A stretch of 64,000 nucleotides of DNA from Gemmataceae bacterium (GCA_009691845.1 SIAJ01000002.1:1-64000); one strand, 5' to 3'; counted from the stretch's first letter, positions 10,151 to 21,273 are shown. Translations and numbers: made by a program. Notes: generated from the sequence alone by a model not told the origin.

Positions 10151-13100
10151 CTATTTCGGAGCCCCCATCGGGGTCACGGTCGGAGGCGTCGTGCCCATTC
10201 CCATCGGCGGAGTCGGAGTGCCCGCGATTGCAGCTTTGTTCTTCTTCCATGTCGCGACATCGACCGAGAGAACTTCCACCGCCCGCTTCAGTTGGTTGTC
10301 GAGTCCCTTGGCAAGATCTTCCGGAAGGGCCTCGATAGCCACGTCCGGAGCAACCCCTTCTTTTTCCATGTTGACGCCACGTACCGTAAACACCCCGGTC
10401 CGTGGTAGGCGAAACGACGAGCCATCGATCAGCCGTGTTTCGTGTGTGCCGATCACGAGACCTCCGGTTGACTGCCCAACGATTTTGCCGAGTCCCAACG
10501 CGCGATAGGCGGCAGGGAAAATCTCGGCATCGCTATACGAGCGGTTGTTGATGAGCACGGTCGTTGGCTTCGTCCATTTGCGATCAAAGTTCCGCATGAC
10601 CAGCCCTTCGCTGCCGTCGCGCTGGCGGAAGAACGTGTGTTCCTTGGCACCGAGATAGTTCAAAACTTGATCGTGAGTGAAGCCGCCGCCGTTGTAGCGA
10701 ACGTCGATTACGATCCCCTCTTTGTCGAAGTTATCCGAGTAGAGCGAGCGCACGAACTGTTCCAGGCCCGCATCGTCCATGCTTGGAATATGGATGTAGC
10801 CGACCTTGCCCCCGCTCTGCTTGGCCACCACTTCGGCATTTTTCTCGATCCAGCGCTCGTACATCAGCTTGCTGATATCGGCACGGCCCACCGCTTGTGT
10901 TTCGACCTTGCGCTTGGCCTTCGGGTCGGCCGGGTTGCTGGTGATTTCGAGCAACACCATGTCATTGACTCGAGCGTTCAGCATTTTGCTGAGATTCGTT
11001 TTGTCCGTAATCTCCGTGCGATCGATCGACAGAACAACGTCGCCGGCTTTGACTGCCAGGCCTCGCTTATCGGCAGGACCACGCTTGAGGACCTCGGCAA
11101 TCTTCAGTCCGGGGCCCTTGTGCGACTCATCGAAAATCAGCCCAAGATCGGCGGTGAATTCATCGGGAGTACGCAGGAAGCTCGAGATGCCCAGGTGGGA
11201 CGCATTCAATTCGCCGAGCATCAAGGTCACCAGGTTGTACAGGTCCTCTTTCATGGCCACGTGGCGAACCAGGGCACGATACTTCTCACGAATCATCTTC
11301 CAGTCCGAACCATGATGCTTATTGTCGTAAAAGCTGTTCGAAAGCAGCCGCCATGATTGATCGAACATCTCCAGGAATTGTTCCTCCTGACGAATGATCA
11401 TCTTGGCCGAGAAGCCAATGGTCGATGGGGCGGGAGTCGTCCCAGTCAGATTGAAACTCCCCAGGCCGGGCGAGGTCGATCGAAGTTGGCCGCTGCCATC
11501 GATGAAGTAAATCGAGCCACCCTTGGTCCAGCGAATCTGATTTGGCCGCATGCCGCCGGTGGTTAATCGGTTGATGGCACCGCCATCGCTCGAGGCAGAC
11601 CACAAGTCGTCGCCGCCTTGATTGCTACGGAAGGCCACGCTCTTGCCATTCTTGGAAATGCACACATTCGACGAAGGCGAGCCGACTCGAATCGTCCGCA
11701 GGTGCAGGTCGTCCCAGTCGATATCTCCGGGCAAAGGAGGTGTAACTCCCGATCCGCCGGCCGTCGCCGGCTTTTGCAGGGACAGGACATGCACGGCACT
11801 GGCACCCTGACGCTGGCTGAGAAAGGCAATTTTGTTCCCGCCCCAACTGACGTCGCCATTGAAGGTGGCATAGCGGGTCACGTTGACGGCCGGTTTTGTG
11901 CCATCGAGTGTCAGCAGGTACAGTTCGCTGGCGAACGACCCGTCCTGCCTGGCGTACACGATCCACTTGCCATCGGGAGAGAGGTCGTAATCGATCACTT
12001 GGGCTTGATCGACGAGGACTTTCACATCCGTGCCGTCCGGCTTCATGGTCCAGAGTTTACTCGCCTGGATGAAAACGATGCGATTTCCGTCCTGAGTGAA
12101 ACTCGCTCCAAACTCGGCCTCGGGCGTCGTCGTGAGAGCCTTGGTTTTGAAACGATGTGCCTTCGCCAGTTCGGTGGTCTCGGTATCGTCGGATTCGAGC
12201 ATGTACAAGTCCTCGTAGCCATTCCGATCCGAGACAAAAATCAATTTCTTGCCATCGGGCGACCATGCAAGCCCGTGCTCCACGGCAGACGTATCGGTCA
12301 GGCGGTTCGCCTTTCCGCCGCGTATGGGCATCGCAAAAACTTCTCCGTGAACGACGAAGGCGATGGTGTTCTCATCGGGAGACATCGCGTATTCGCTCAT
12401 CCCCGACGTATGCGTGACCGTGCTTTCCGTGTTGGCCTTCACGTCGGCATGAACCTCCACCGCCAACTTCCGAGAGTTTCCATCGCGCGTTGAAACGACC
12501 CAGAGGTCGCCACCACATTCGTAAACAATCCATTCGCCGTTCGCACTGATGCGCGGCTTGCGAACGGTGTCCTCGCGATGTGTCGTCAATGGACGAGGAG
12601 AACCGACAGGCGCGACCGAGGGCATTCCATTCAACTCCTGCACGACGATGTTACCCGCCACGCCTTGCAGTTCGGTCGCGTAGTAGAGCTTTTTGCCGTC
12701 TGGGCTAAACATCGGTGCCGAATCCTGGCCGGGGAAGTCCGTGAGGCGGCGCACATTCGTGCCGTCCGCGTTGGCAAGCCAGAGGTCGTCGTTCGAAGAG
12801 CCGCGATAGTTCTTGCGATACCAGCTGCCTGGCCCACGCACGAATGCGGCGACGTTACCCGATGCACTGAGGGCAATATCCTTCGCATCCTGAAAAGGAA
12901 GTTTTCCTTCCTGGCCCCCTTCGAGTGCGATCGAATACAACTCCGGATTCTGTGGAAAGGCCGTGCTTCGTGTGGAAGAAAAGAGGATCCGCTTTCCGTC
13001 AGGGGTCCATCCGGTCACCAGGTCGTGTGCGTGGTCGAACGTGAGTCGCTTGGCTTTCCCTCCGTAAGAAGGGCTCACAAACACGTCGTATTGCCCGTGC

Positions 13101-13354
13101 CGATTCGAGGAAAATGCGATCCAGCGTCCATCCGGGCTGAACATAGGGCTCACATCGTGCGCTTCGTGCATCGTGATCGGGCGCGCGACTCCGCCGATGG
13201 CTTCCACGACCCAAATGTCGCCGAGGTAGCTGAATGCGACTTGTTTGCCGTCCGGCGAGAGGTCGGGGGTTCTCGCAAAACGAATCGGCTCTTGAGCCGA
13301 TGCGAGACTGGTGACGAAGATCGCGAGCACGGCGGGAAGGAGGCGGCTGGTCAT
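10151..13354 (-). CDS. Tricorn-like protease (S41 family)
   Basis: A secreted 1067-residue homologue of the tricorn peptidase. A signal peptide (about 1-20, ending ASA) is followed by about 650 residues of beta-propeller with repeated 'SPDGKxxxFxS' blades, then a helical bundle, a PDZ domain (near 750-840; LAVKAGDVVLSIDR) and the S41 core. The catalytic serine lies in NNRSYSDAEIFPAAYR (Ser near 941), preceded by IVIDVRYNGGGF. The product presumably degrades peptides in the periplasm. The longest frame starts at 13549, but ATG 13354 begins the signal peptide and has GAGG upstream. The tail (last ~20 residues) is Pro/Met/Thr-rich. Confidence 0.92.
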   Translation of the reverse strand: MTSRLLPAVLAIFVTSLASAQEPIRFARTPDLSPDGKQVAFSYLGDIWVVEAIGGVARPITMHEAHDVSPMFSPDGRWIAFSSNRHGQYDVFVSPSYGGKAKRLTFDHAHDLVTGWTPDGKRILFSSTRSTAFPQNPELYSIALEGGQEGKLPFQDAKDIALSASGNVAAFVRGPGSWYRKNYRGSSNDDLWLANADGTNVRRLTDFPGQDSAPMFSPDGKKLYYATELQGVAGNIVVQELNGMPSVAPVGSPRPLTTHREDTVRKPRISANGEWIVYECGGDLWVVSTRDGNSRKLAVEVHADVKANTESTVTHTSGMSEYAMSPDENTIAFVVHGEVFAMPIRGGKANRLTDTSAVEHGLAWSPDGKKLIFVSDRNGYEDLYMLESDDTETTELAKAHRFKTKALTTTPEAEFGASFTQDGNRIVFIQASKLWTMKPDGTDVKVLVDQAQVIDYDLSPDGKWIVYARQDGSFASELYLLTLDGTKPAVNVTRYATFNGDVSWGGNKIAFLSQRQGASAVHVLSLQKPATAGGSGVTPPLPGDIDWDDLHLRTIRVGSPSSNVCISKNGKSVAFRSNQGGDDLWSASSDGGAINRLTTGGMRPNQIRWTKGGSIYFIDGSGQLRSTSPGLGSFNLTGTTPAPSTIGFSAKMIIRQEEQFLEMFDQSWRLLSNSFYDNKHHGSDWKMIREKYRALVRHVAMKEDLYNLVTLMLGELNASHLGISSFLRTPDEFTADLGLIFDESHKGPGLKIAEVLKRGPADKRGLAVKAGDVVLSIDRTEITDKTNLSKMLNARVNDMVLLEITSNPADPKAKRKVETQAVGRADISKLMYERWIEKNAEVVAKQSGGKVGYIHIPSMDDAGLEQFVRSLYSDNFDKEGIVIDVRYNGGGFTHDQVLNYLGAKEHTFFRQRDGSEGLVMRNFDRKWTKPTTVLINNRSYSDAEIFPAAYRALGLGKIVGQSTGGLVIGTHETRLIDGSSFRLPRTGVFTVRGVNMEKEGVAPDVAIEALPEDLAKGLDNQLKRAVEVLSVDVATWKKNKAAIAGTPTPPMGMGTTPPTVTPMGAPK

Positions 13355-13659
13355 GGAATAACCTCGAAGAAAGCGGCGGCGGGTATTGCCCCAACCGAAT
13401 TGTAAAGAGAGGAAGAAGCGGCAGACTATTCTTAGCGTAGCGGCAAAGATAGGCACCTGCAAAAGATAAGTACAACCATCCCATTTTACCCATATACAAG
13501 ATGAGCCAGCGAACCCGGATAAACGGTATTTTCGGAAATACCTGTTCAAAATTACAAATGACTTATTAGGGAAGAATGAGACTTGCGAGAATCGTTAGTG
13601 ACGACCAAGCCCATTTCAGTGTAGATTCATTAATACCGTATCCGAGTCGAGGTTCTGTT
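13355..13659. other. Divergent intergenic region
   Basis: About 300 bp between the tricorn-like and EF-hand genes. It contains an A/T-rich tract at about 13520-13575 and must hold promoters for both genes, but no convincing -35/-10 pair could be picked by eye. Confidence 0.35.
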
Positions 13660-15075
13660 ATGCGCGCCAAGCACACCGCACTCATTCTTACCGCAGGTTT
13701 TCTCCTGTTGCCCGCACTGTCCTGGAGCCAGTTTCCTGGTCAAGGCGGATCAGGCGGCGGTCGGAGCGGGTTTCAGATGGACCCGGATCAGCTGTTTAAC
13801 TTCGCGTCCAAGGGCAAAGACGTCATCGTCGTCAGCGAACTCGACGCGATCTCAAAAATGATGTTCGACCGTATGTCGTCGAAACTGGGGCTTACGGGGA
13901 ATGAGATTAGTCGGGAGCAATTCAAAGGCGCAATGACGCGAGTAACCGAGATGGCCAAATCCGGCGAACTCAGCGGCATGAACCTCCGCCCGGCCGAAGG
14001 CGGTGCCGGTGGCTTCAGTATGCCCGGCGGCATGACGATGATTCGTCCAGGTGGCGAAACCTCCGATCGCGATCGCCGTCGCGATGAATACTTCAAACGG
14101 CTCGATCGCAATGAAGACGGCTTGTTGGAATTCGACGAACTCTCTGGCGACCCGATTGCGGAAGGTCTCCAAACGGAACGAGCCAAATACGACGTGAACA
14201 GCGACGGCTTTATCGACCCCACCGAGTTCAGGACCTATTTGATTGCTCGCTTGCCAGCCCCTGAGAGCGGAGCGGACACTCCGGGAGTGCCCGGCGCACC
14301 CAAGGATGGCGACGAACGTAAGCGGCCGACGATCATTCGGGCCGGCAATCTGCCGCGTGACTTTCCGTACGCAGCACTGGATACGGACCTCGACGGACAA
14401 ATTGGCCTCTACGAGTGGAAGAATGGTGGCAAGCGGATTGCCGAGTTCCTTCCCCTCGATCTCAACAACGATGGATTCATGACAGTTGAGGAGTTTTACC
14501 GCAAGAAGAAGGAAGATAGCGTTGCGGCTGCCGGATCGCAGGCAGGCGATTTCGCTCGCGGGGGGAGGCTTGGCGGGAACGGAGGCGATCCACGAATGCT
14601 TGCGGCTGGGCCAGGCGGAGCGTTGCCAGGCGGCAATCGTGGATTTGGCGGCGGTGACCGCGGAATGACGCAAGGTGGAAACAGCTTTGGCGGCGGTGAT
14701 CGTTCGCGTGGGCCGGGTGGCGCCCCTGGTAGCACCCCGGGTGGCGAGCGAGAACGAGGTCCAGGCGGCCCCGGTGGTAACATGACCGTTCCTGGCGGGG
14801 GATTCGGAGGCAACGCCGGAACTGGCGGATCCGGTCGATTTGGCGGGATGACGATCCCCGGCATCAGCGATCTGCTCGGTGGTCGCGGGCTCGGTGGCGG
14901 ATCCGGTCGATTTGGCGGGATGACGATCCCCGGTATGGGTGCAGCACCCGGCGCGGCACCAGGTGCAGGCCCGGCAGCGCCTGGCGGTGAACGTGGGCCA
15001 GGTCGTGGCAATCGCGGATCGGGTGGCGGCGAGAGTGGCGGCGAAACTCCTCGACCAAAGGGCAAAGGCCGGTAA
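13660..15075 (+). CDS. Secreted EF-hand protein with glycine-rich tail
   Basis: 471 residues. Signal peptide about 1-23 (LILTAGFLLLPALSWS). Four canonical calcium-binding EF-hand loops: DRNEDGLLEFDE (149), DVNSDGFIDPTE (178), DTDLDGQIGLYE (241) and DLNNDGFMTVEE (267). From about residue 290 the protein becomes a Gly/Pro/Arg low-complexity tail containing two copies of GGSGRFGGMTIPG, encoded by a 38-bp DNA repeat (about 14823 and 14896). Secreted multi-EF-hand proteins are common in planctomycetes; calcium binding is expected, further function unknown. ATG 13660 is chosen because it starts the signal peptide and has GAGG upstream. Confidence 0.88.
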   Translation: MRAKHTALILTAGFLLLPALSWSQFPGQGGSGGGRSGFQMDPDQLFNFASKGKDVIVVSELDAISKMMFDRMSSKLGLTGNEISREQFKGAMTRVTEMAKSGELSGMNLRPAEGGAGGFSMPGGMTMIRPGGETSDRDRRRDEYFKRLDRNEDGLLEFDELSGDPIAEGLQTERAKYDVNSDGFIDPTEFRTYLIARLPAPESGADTPGVPGAPKDGDERKRPTIIRAGNLPRDFPYAALDTDLDGQIGLYEWKNGGKRIAEFLPLDLNNDGFMTVEEFYRKKKEDSVAAAGSQAGDFARGGRLGGNGGDPRMLAAGPGGALPGGNRGFGGGDRGMTQGGNSFGGGDRSRGPGGAPGSTPGGERERGPGGPGGNMTVPGGGFGGNAGTGGSGRFGGMTIPGISDLLGGRGLGGGSGRFGGMTIPGMGAAPGAAPGAGPAAPGGERGPGRGNRGSGGGESGGETPRPKGKGR

Positions 15076-15094
15076 CCCCAAAGCCGTAGTGGAA

Positions 15095-15135
15095 AAAAGC
15101 AGAGGCCCCGGCAAATTGCCGGGGCCTCTGCTTTT
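15095..15135. terminator. Strong bidirectional terminator
   Basis: A perfect 41-nt palindrome: AAAA, a 16-nt arm GCAGAGGCCCCGGCAA, a central A, the complementary arm, then TTTT. It lies between the convergent genes ending at 15075 (+) and 15155 (-) and has a T-run in both orientations. Confidence 0.9.
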
Positions 15136-15154
15136 GATCGCATCTCGGATCGAG

Positions 15155-15847
15155 TTACTTCTTGTTGGCCTTCTCGTATTCATCGACATACTTTTTCGGG
15201 CTGGCGTTGAACTCATCTCGGCAACCCGAGCAGCAAACATAATAGGTTTTGCCGTTGAAACTCACGGCCATCGTTCCAAGACCGCCGGTGATGATGCACT
15301 CGGCCTTCTTGCCGCCCGAGAATGCTGCGCCCTCTTTGCTCAGGGCGACCTCGACCATCTTTTTCGGGATACCAATGCCTTTCTTCTGCACGGCGACGTT
15401 GTAAACGAAACGAGCCCCCTCGTTATTCGTGCTCATCTCGACCGTGGTCTTGTCCTTCGATTCGGGATCATCGTGCGTTAGAATCAATTTCTTGGCCTTG
15501 ATCTCGCCGAGGAAGACCTGGTCCTTCTTGTCCGCCGTCTTCACCGTCAATTGGTACTTCTTCTTATCCGCGAGGTATTTGAGCGTCCCTTCGGTGAATT
15601 GCTTGCCGCCTGTGACCTTGATTTTCAGGGCCGGCTCCGCACCCTTCAGGTCCCAGCCCCACTCGGCCGATTCCTTCCAAAGTTCGGACTTGCCCGACTT
15701 CGATTCGCCGTTGCCTTTCCATTGACCAATGAATTCGTTGAGTGCCTTGAGAGCATCCTTGCCGGCGTCGGGTTTGTCGGCCGAAGGAGCGCTGGCCACG
15801 AACAGCCCGAGCAAAGAAAGAGGCACAACTAACAGACGGAGTTTCAT
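15155..15847 (-). CDS. Secreted protein with C-terminal YHS-type metal domain
   Basis: 230 residues; signal peptide about 1-22. Residues 30-180 form a lysine-rich beta domain resembling DUF1579/lipocalin-like 'GxWxGxG' proteins. The last ~45 residues match the YHS/TRASH type (ECIITGG...MAVSFNGKTYYVCCSGCRDEFNASPKKY), whose cysteines usually bind a metal such as copper. The start at 15847 follows GAGGTG with a short spacer; six codons upstream lie a further ATG. A metal-sensing or metal-handling role in the periplasm is plausible but not shown. Confidence 0.78.
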   Translation of the reverse strand: MKLRLLVVPLSLLGLFVASAPSADKPDAGKDALKALNEFIGQWKGNGESKSGKSELWKESAEWGWDLKGAEPALKIKVTGGKQFTEGTLKYLADKKKYQLTVKTADKKDQVFLGEIKAKKLILTHDDPESKDKTTVEMSTNNEGARFVYNVAVQKKGIGIPKKMVEVALSKEGAAFSGGKKAECIITGGLGTMAVSFNGKTYYVCCSGCRDEFNASPKKYVDEYEKANKK

Positions 15848-16027
15848 TCGAGTCACCTCGGACACGGGTTAGAGTTCATGTTATTGACGCGATTCAAGCC
15901 AATTCAGTTCCGGAAGGCGGGTACGCGTGTGCCGGAACACACATACATTTGATGTAGGACGGTAAAGAATCCGTTACAAGCGTTCCGGGCTCTAACGCAG
16001 AGCTTTCACGATTGAAGAGACCGTTTC

Positions 16028-16888
16028 ATGCTCCGTACACTGCGTTGGTCCACCTGGCTTGGCTGGCAAATCGAGAGCAACTGGGCCGATCTTCGGCTGT
16101 TCGCGCTTTACCTCATCATTAAACCAATTTCCGGTTCACTCGTTCTGGTTTGCATGTTCTTCGCGGCCCGTGCCGTTGTGCAGACACCTTCGGAATTTCT
16201 GCCGTATGTCTATGTTTCGAACGCCTGCTTCGGGCTGGTCGGCACGGTGATGTTCGGAATGAGTTACGTTGTCGTCTCGGATCGCGAGAACTATGGGATG
16301 CTCAAGTACATCTTCATCAGCCCAGCCGTTTTTCAGGGTTATTTATTGGGCCGAGGGCTCGCACGGGTGATGGAAGGCCTCCTCGGCGGCATGGTCACGG
16401 TCTTCGCGGGATTGCTTCTCTTCTCCGAGGTACGCACGTCGATCGACGCCGGCATTGACTGGGCCTGGCTCATCATCTTTCTGCTCATCGGTGGTGCCAT
16501 GCTCTACTCGGCCGGCATGATCCTCGCGGCCGCCGTGTTGAACATGCACCGCAACGGCATGTTCCTGAGTGAAGGAATCGCCGGTGTCGTTTACTTGCTC
16601 TCCGGCGTGATCTTTCCGCTCTCGGAACTACCACGCTGGTTGCAGTCGATCGCGTTGTCTTTGCCAACGACGTATTGGCTTGAAGGAATGCGTCGTTCGC
16701 TGATGGGGCGGCCGCCCGATGCCTCGCCGCTGGCCAAGTCGCCGTTGGCCCAGTTCGCGAATCTTGAGTTGGTCGCCGCTCTCGTGGCCACCACGATCGT
16801 GCTGACGATCATTTCGCAGTGGTTCTTCCGCTGGAACCTTCGTCGAGCCTGGCGGAATGGGAAGATCGAGGAAACCACGGGCGTTTAA
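16028..16888 (+). CDS. ABC-2 type transporter permease
   Basis: 286 residues with about six membrane-spanning segments (for example ARAVVQTPSEFLPYV..., LLGGMVTVFAGLLLF, WAWLIIFLLIGGAMLYSAGMIL, GIAGVVYLLSGVIFPL, ALVATTIVLTIISQWFF). The order of helices and the 'LLSGVIFPLSELPRWLQ' segment are characteristic of ABC-2 permeases used for drug or polysaccharide export. No ATP-binding gene is adjacent in this window: the gene stands alone between two minus-strand genes, so its ATPase must be encoded elsewhere. Substrate unknown. Confidence 0.82.
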   Translation: MLRTLRWSTWLGWQIESNWADLRLFALYLIIKPISGSLVLVCMFFAARAVVQTPSEFLPYVYVSNACFGLVGTVMFGMSYVVVSDRENYGMLKYIFISPAVFQGYLLGRGLARVMEGLLGGMVTVFAGLLLFSEVRTSIDAGIDWAWLIIFLLIGGAMLYSAGMILAAAVLNMHRNGMFLSEGIAGVVYLLSGVIFPLSELPRWLQSIALSLPTTYWLEGMRRSLMGRPPDASPLAKSPLAQFANLELVAALVATTIVLTIISQWFFRWNLRRAWRNGKIEETTGV

Positions 16889-16931
16889 AGCGTAAGCGAA
16901 GGCGGACCGTGAAGCCGCCTTCGCTTACGCT
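16889..16931. terminator. 17-bp hairpin between convergent genes
   Basis: AGCGTAAGCGAAGGCGG and its exact complement flank a 9-nt loop. It starts right after the permease stop and ends 13 bp before the gdhA stop. There is no U-tract, so termination would rely on stem strength. Confidence 0.6.
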
Positions 16932-16943
16932 GCAGGCTCTGGC

Positions 16944-18197
<1,254 letters not shown>

Positions 18198-18233
18198 TTA
18201 AGGGAAACACGGTAGCATTCTGAGGTGAAACGA

Positions 18234-18611
18234 TTATCCTCTGTCGACGCCCAGCCCGGCCTGTACCCATGCCCGCCAGCCGCCGTCCATGCTGATGACA
18301 TTCGTATAACCCATTTTTTGCAGGTTGTCTGCGGCCAGTGCCGATCGGAAACCGCCGCCGCAATACAGCACCATTGGCGTGGCCTGGTCCGGCACGTTCT
18401 TCTCCACGTCCCGTTCGATCGTGCCTTTGCTCATGTGAACGGCCCCGGCACCGTGCCCGGCTGCCCACTCGCTTTCCTCGCGGACATCGACGACGAGAAT
18501 CTTTTCGCCTGCCGCCAGGCGAGCCTTCACATCATCGACGGTGCATTCTTTGATGCGCGTCTTGGCGTCCTGAACAATTTTCAGGAAACCGGGTGTGTGT
18601 TGCATGGCCAT
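18234..18611 (-). CDS. Single-domain rhodanese
   Basis: 125 residues, one rhodanese (sulfurtransferase) domain. The active-site loop is LYCGGGFRSALAA, with the catalytic cysteine near residue 82, and VVDVREESEWAAGH is the conserved DxRxxxEw motif. Likely a cytoplasmic carrier of persulfide sulfur. ATG 18611 has GGAGA 6 nt upstream, preferable to the longer frame from 18677, which would run into an inverted repeat. Confidence 0.92.
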   Translation of the reverse strand: MAMQHTPGFLKIVQDAKTRIKECTVDDVKARLAAGEKILVVDVREESEWAAGHGAGAVHMSKGTIERDVEKNVPDQATPMVLYCGGGFRSALAADNLQKMGYTNVISMDGGWRAWVQAGLGVDRG

Positions 18612-18651
18612 GAAGTGTCTCCGGTTAGCCGCGACGCGATTTGGTTTTGCA

Positions 18652-18715
18652 GGGTGGGTGAAGTCTTCGGGACCCACCAGCCGCGACTGGTGGGTCCCGA
18701 AGACTTCACCTACCC
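18652..18715. repeat. 29-bp long-stem inverted repeat
   Basis: Two 29-nt arms (18652-18680 and 18687-18715) with one mismatch and a CCGCGA loop, between xylA and the rhodanese gene. The first arm begins GGGTGGGTGAAGTCTTCGGG. It sits just before the stop of xylA (18725) and upstream of the rhodanese start. It may act as a terminator for xylA, or be a mobile palindromic unit. Confidence 0.85.
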
Positions 18716-18724
18716 TACCGGAAG

Positions 18725-20038
18725 CTATCGAAAATACCGATTCACCAAGTTCTCCAAATACTCTTGCCGTCCCGAAGTATTCGCGGCGACTTCGCCCTTT
18801 TCCAGCATGTATTTTTCAAGCGTCTCGAAGTTTGCTGAACCTTTCTCGATCTCGACCCCGACGCCCGAATCCCAGGTCGCATAACGCTGTTTGACGAAAT
18901 TCTTGAGCACGCCGTCCTTCTTGATCGCGGCTGCGATCTTCAAACCGTGGGCAAACGTATCCATGCCGCCGATGTGGGCGTGGAACAGATCAATCGGCTC
19001 GAAGCTTTCACGGCGAACTTTCGCATCGAAGTTCAGGCCGCCGGAACCCAAGCCCCCTTGGTTCAGCACCACGAGCATGGTCTGCATCGTCGTGTACAGG
19101 TTGGTCGGGAACTGATCGGTGTCCCAGCCGATCAACTCGTCACCGCGATTGGCGTCGATGGAGCCGAGCATTCCGTAGCTGCTGGCATACGTCAGTTCGT
19201 GGAACATCGAGTGCCCGGCCAGCGTGGCGTGGTTCGTCTCCACGTTGAACTTGAATTGCTTCTCGAGCCCGTAGGTCCGCAGGAAGGCCATGCACGCGGC
19301 ACAGTCCGAATCGTACTGATGCGTGGTCGGTTCCTTGGGCTTCGGCTCGATCAGGAATTGCCCGGTGAAACCAATCTTCTTGGCATAATCGCAGGCCATG
19401 CCGAGGAACTTGGCGAGATGATCGAATTCCCGGCGAAGGTCCGTGTTGTACAAGTTGTGATAACCCTCGCGGCCGCCCCAGAAGACGTAGTTCACGCCGC
19501 CCAGTTCCTTCGTGACCTCCAGGGCCTTCTTCACTTGAGCGCCCGCGTAAGCAAATACATCCGCATTGCAACTCGTGCTCGCTCCGTGAACGAATCGCTT
19601 GTTGCTGAACAGGTTCGCCGTGCCCCACAGAAGCTGAATCCCCGTGCGTTGCTGCTCCTCCTTCAACGCCTTGACGACCGCATCGAGATTTTTGTTCGTC
19701 TCGCTGAGGTTCTTGCCCTCGGGGGCCACATCGCGGTCGTGGAAGCAGTAAAACGGGCAGCCAAGCTTCTCCATGAACTCGAAGGCCACGCGAGCACGTT
19801 TGACGGCATTCTCGACGCTCTCGCTGCCATCGTCCCACGGGCGAATCGCACAGCCAGGCCCGAATGGATCGGAGCCGGTGCCGCGAAACGTGTGCCAGTA
19901 GCAGACGGCAAAGCGAAGGTGGTCCTTCATCGACTTGCCGTCGACCATTTCGTCCGGGTTGTAGTGCCGAAACGCAAGTGGATTCTTGCTATCGGGGCCT
20001 TCGTACTTGATCTTGGCAACATCGGGAAAGAATGCCAT
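18725..20038 (-). CDS. xylA: Xylose isomerase
   Basis: 437 residues, the length of class II xylose isomerases. It converts D-xylose to D-xylulose (and glucose to fructose) with two divalent metals. Signatures are [16 protein letters not shown] and [18 protein letters not shown], which contain metal and substrate ligands, and the family-typical start [17 protein letters not shown]. No xylulokinase or xylose transporter is adjacent. The long inverted repeat follows the gene's 3' end. Confidence 0.97.
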   Translation of the reverse strand: MAFFPDVAKIKYEGPDSKNPLAFRHYNPDEMVDGKSMKDHLRFAVCYWHTFRGTGSDPFGPGCAIRPWDDGSESVENAVKRARVAFEFMEKLGCPFYCFHDRDVAPEGKNLSETNKNLDAVVKALKEEQQRTGIQLLWGTANLFSNKRFVHGASTSCNADVFAYAGAQVKKALEVTKELGGVNYVFWGGREGYHNLYNTDLRREFDHLAKFLGMACDYAKKIGFTGQFLIEPKPKEPTTHQYDSDCAACMAFLRTYGLEKQFKFNVETNHATLAGHSMFHELTYASSYGMLGSIDANRGDELIGWDTDQFPTNLYTTMQTMLVVLNQGGLGSGGLNFDAKVRRESFEPIDLFHAHIGGMDTFAHGLKIAAAIKKDGVLKNFVKQRYATWDSGVGVEIEKGSANFETLEKYMLEKGEVAANTSGRQEYLENLVNRYFR

Positions 20039-20258
20039 GTGTCTTGCAGGTGGTTAAGTGCTTGGGTTGTTAGATAATCAGCGTACCCGGCGAAGTTCGT
20101 TTGACGAGACCTTCGCTCGTTTGACTTTCTGCGCTGGCTGCGAGATGCTCCGCTCTGCGGAAATGTGAGCAGGCCAGTCACGGATGGCCGAGAAGCGTTC
20201 CGAAGGCTGTGTGCCTCAACTACGCAGAGCGTCAGCCGAGCGTCCGTGGGACAAAGCG

Positions 20259-21080
20259 TCAAACCAGCCGCTCCACAACCTTCCGTACCAACACGCGCAG
20301 TTTCTTTTCAGCCTCCGCCGCAACGGCCAGGATTTCCGGCAGGCTAGTCGGCTCCAGCGCGTCCGGTAGGCACATGTCTGTCACCGCACTGAAGCCGAGC
20401 GAACGCATCTTGGAATGGACGGCCACGATTACTTCCGGCACCGTGGACATGCCGACGACGTCGGCACCGATGGTTCGCAGAAAGCGATACTCGGCCCGCG
20501 TTTCCAGGTTGGGCCCGCTGACGGCCACATAAACGCCTTGCTGGACGTTGATGTGTTCCTCCCTGGCAATCGTGCGGGCCAGCTTCAGCAGTTCGCGGTC
20601 GTAGGCGTAGCACATGTCGGGAAAGCGGTCGCCGAGCCGATCGTCGTTCGGGCCGATCAGCGGATTGTCGCCGATCAGATTGATGTGATCCTCGATGATC
20701 ATGATGTCCCCCTTGGCATACTGGGGGTTCATGCCACCGCAGGCGTTGCTGACGATCAACGTATCGCAGCCGAGCGCCTTCATCACGCGGACGGGAAACG
20801 TCACCTGTTGCAGCGTGTAGCCTTCGTAGAAGTGGAAGCGACCTTCCATGGCCAACACGTCCTTGCCACCAAGCGTGCCGCAAACCAGCCGGCCCGCGTG
20901 CGATTGCACGGTCGAAAGCGGGAAATGCGGAATCTCTTCGTATGCCAACGAAACGTCGGCCACGATGTCCTGGGCCAACGCACCAAGGCCGGTGCCGAGA
21001 ATAATGCCCACTCGGGGCGTCTTCGCCCACTTCGAGCGAACCAGGGCGGCGGCTTCTTGGATTTGGTCGTAGAGCGGCAT
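20259..21080 (-). CDS. punA: Purine nucleoside phosphorylase
   Basis: 273 residues, trimeric (inosine/guanosine-type) purine nucleoside phosphorylase, cleaving purine nucleosides with phosphate to base and ribose-1-phosphate. Motifs are [12 protein letters not shown] (phosphate-binding glycine loop, residue ~26) and [25 protein letters not shown] (in pieces; the N and base-binding loop), with [13 protein letters not shown] near the C-terminus. Divergent from the GTPase gene; both have a leader of CCCCTGA-like repeats and no clear Shine-Dalgarno site. Confidence 0.95.
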   Translation of the reverse strand: MPLYDQIQEAAALVRSKWAKTPRVGIILGTGLGALAQDIVADVSLAYEEIPHFPLSTVQSHAGRLVCGTLGGKDVLAMEGRFHFYEGYTLQQVTFPVRVMKALGCDTLIVSNACGGMNPQYAKGDIMIIEDHINLIGDNPLIGPNDDRLGDRFPDMCYAYDRELLKLARTIAREEHINVQQGVYVAVSGPNLETRAEYRFLRTIGADVVGMSTVPEVIVAVHSKMRSLGFSAVTDMCLPDALEPTSLPEILAVAAEAEKKLRVLVRKVVERLV

Positions 21081-21081
21081 A

Positions 21082-21273
21082 GTGGCCAGGGGACAGGAGT
21101 CAGGGGACAGGGATCAAGCACCGAGTCTGAATCAGGGGGAAGTATATAGCGAGAACCTTACAATACATGATGGTATTCTCCGCGTACTGAACGCTGCACT
21201 ACTTCCTGACGCCTGGACTCTGACTACGGTCCCCTGATTTCTGGCTCCTATCCCCTGACCCCTGATTCCTGCC
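21082..21273. promoter_or_regulatory. Divergent intergenic region with mirrored CCCCTGA leaders
   Basis: Read toward each gene, both start codons are preceded by a pyrimidine-rich run of CCCCTG(A/T) units separated by a few bases (21082-21116 on the minus side, 21203-21273 on the plus side). Neither leader shows an AGGAGG-like site. The arrangement is a near-symmetrical inverted pair around a central AT-rich patch (21140-21180). Confidence 0.5.

Noticed and set aside
11618-12493. 291-residue plus-strand frame in the tricorn-like gene
   Set aside because: Antisense shadow of the beta-propeller coding region.
13852-15240. 462-residue minus-strand frame across the EF-hand gene
   Set aside because: Mirrors the Gly/Pro-rich coding strand; composition is that of an antisense reading.
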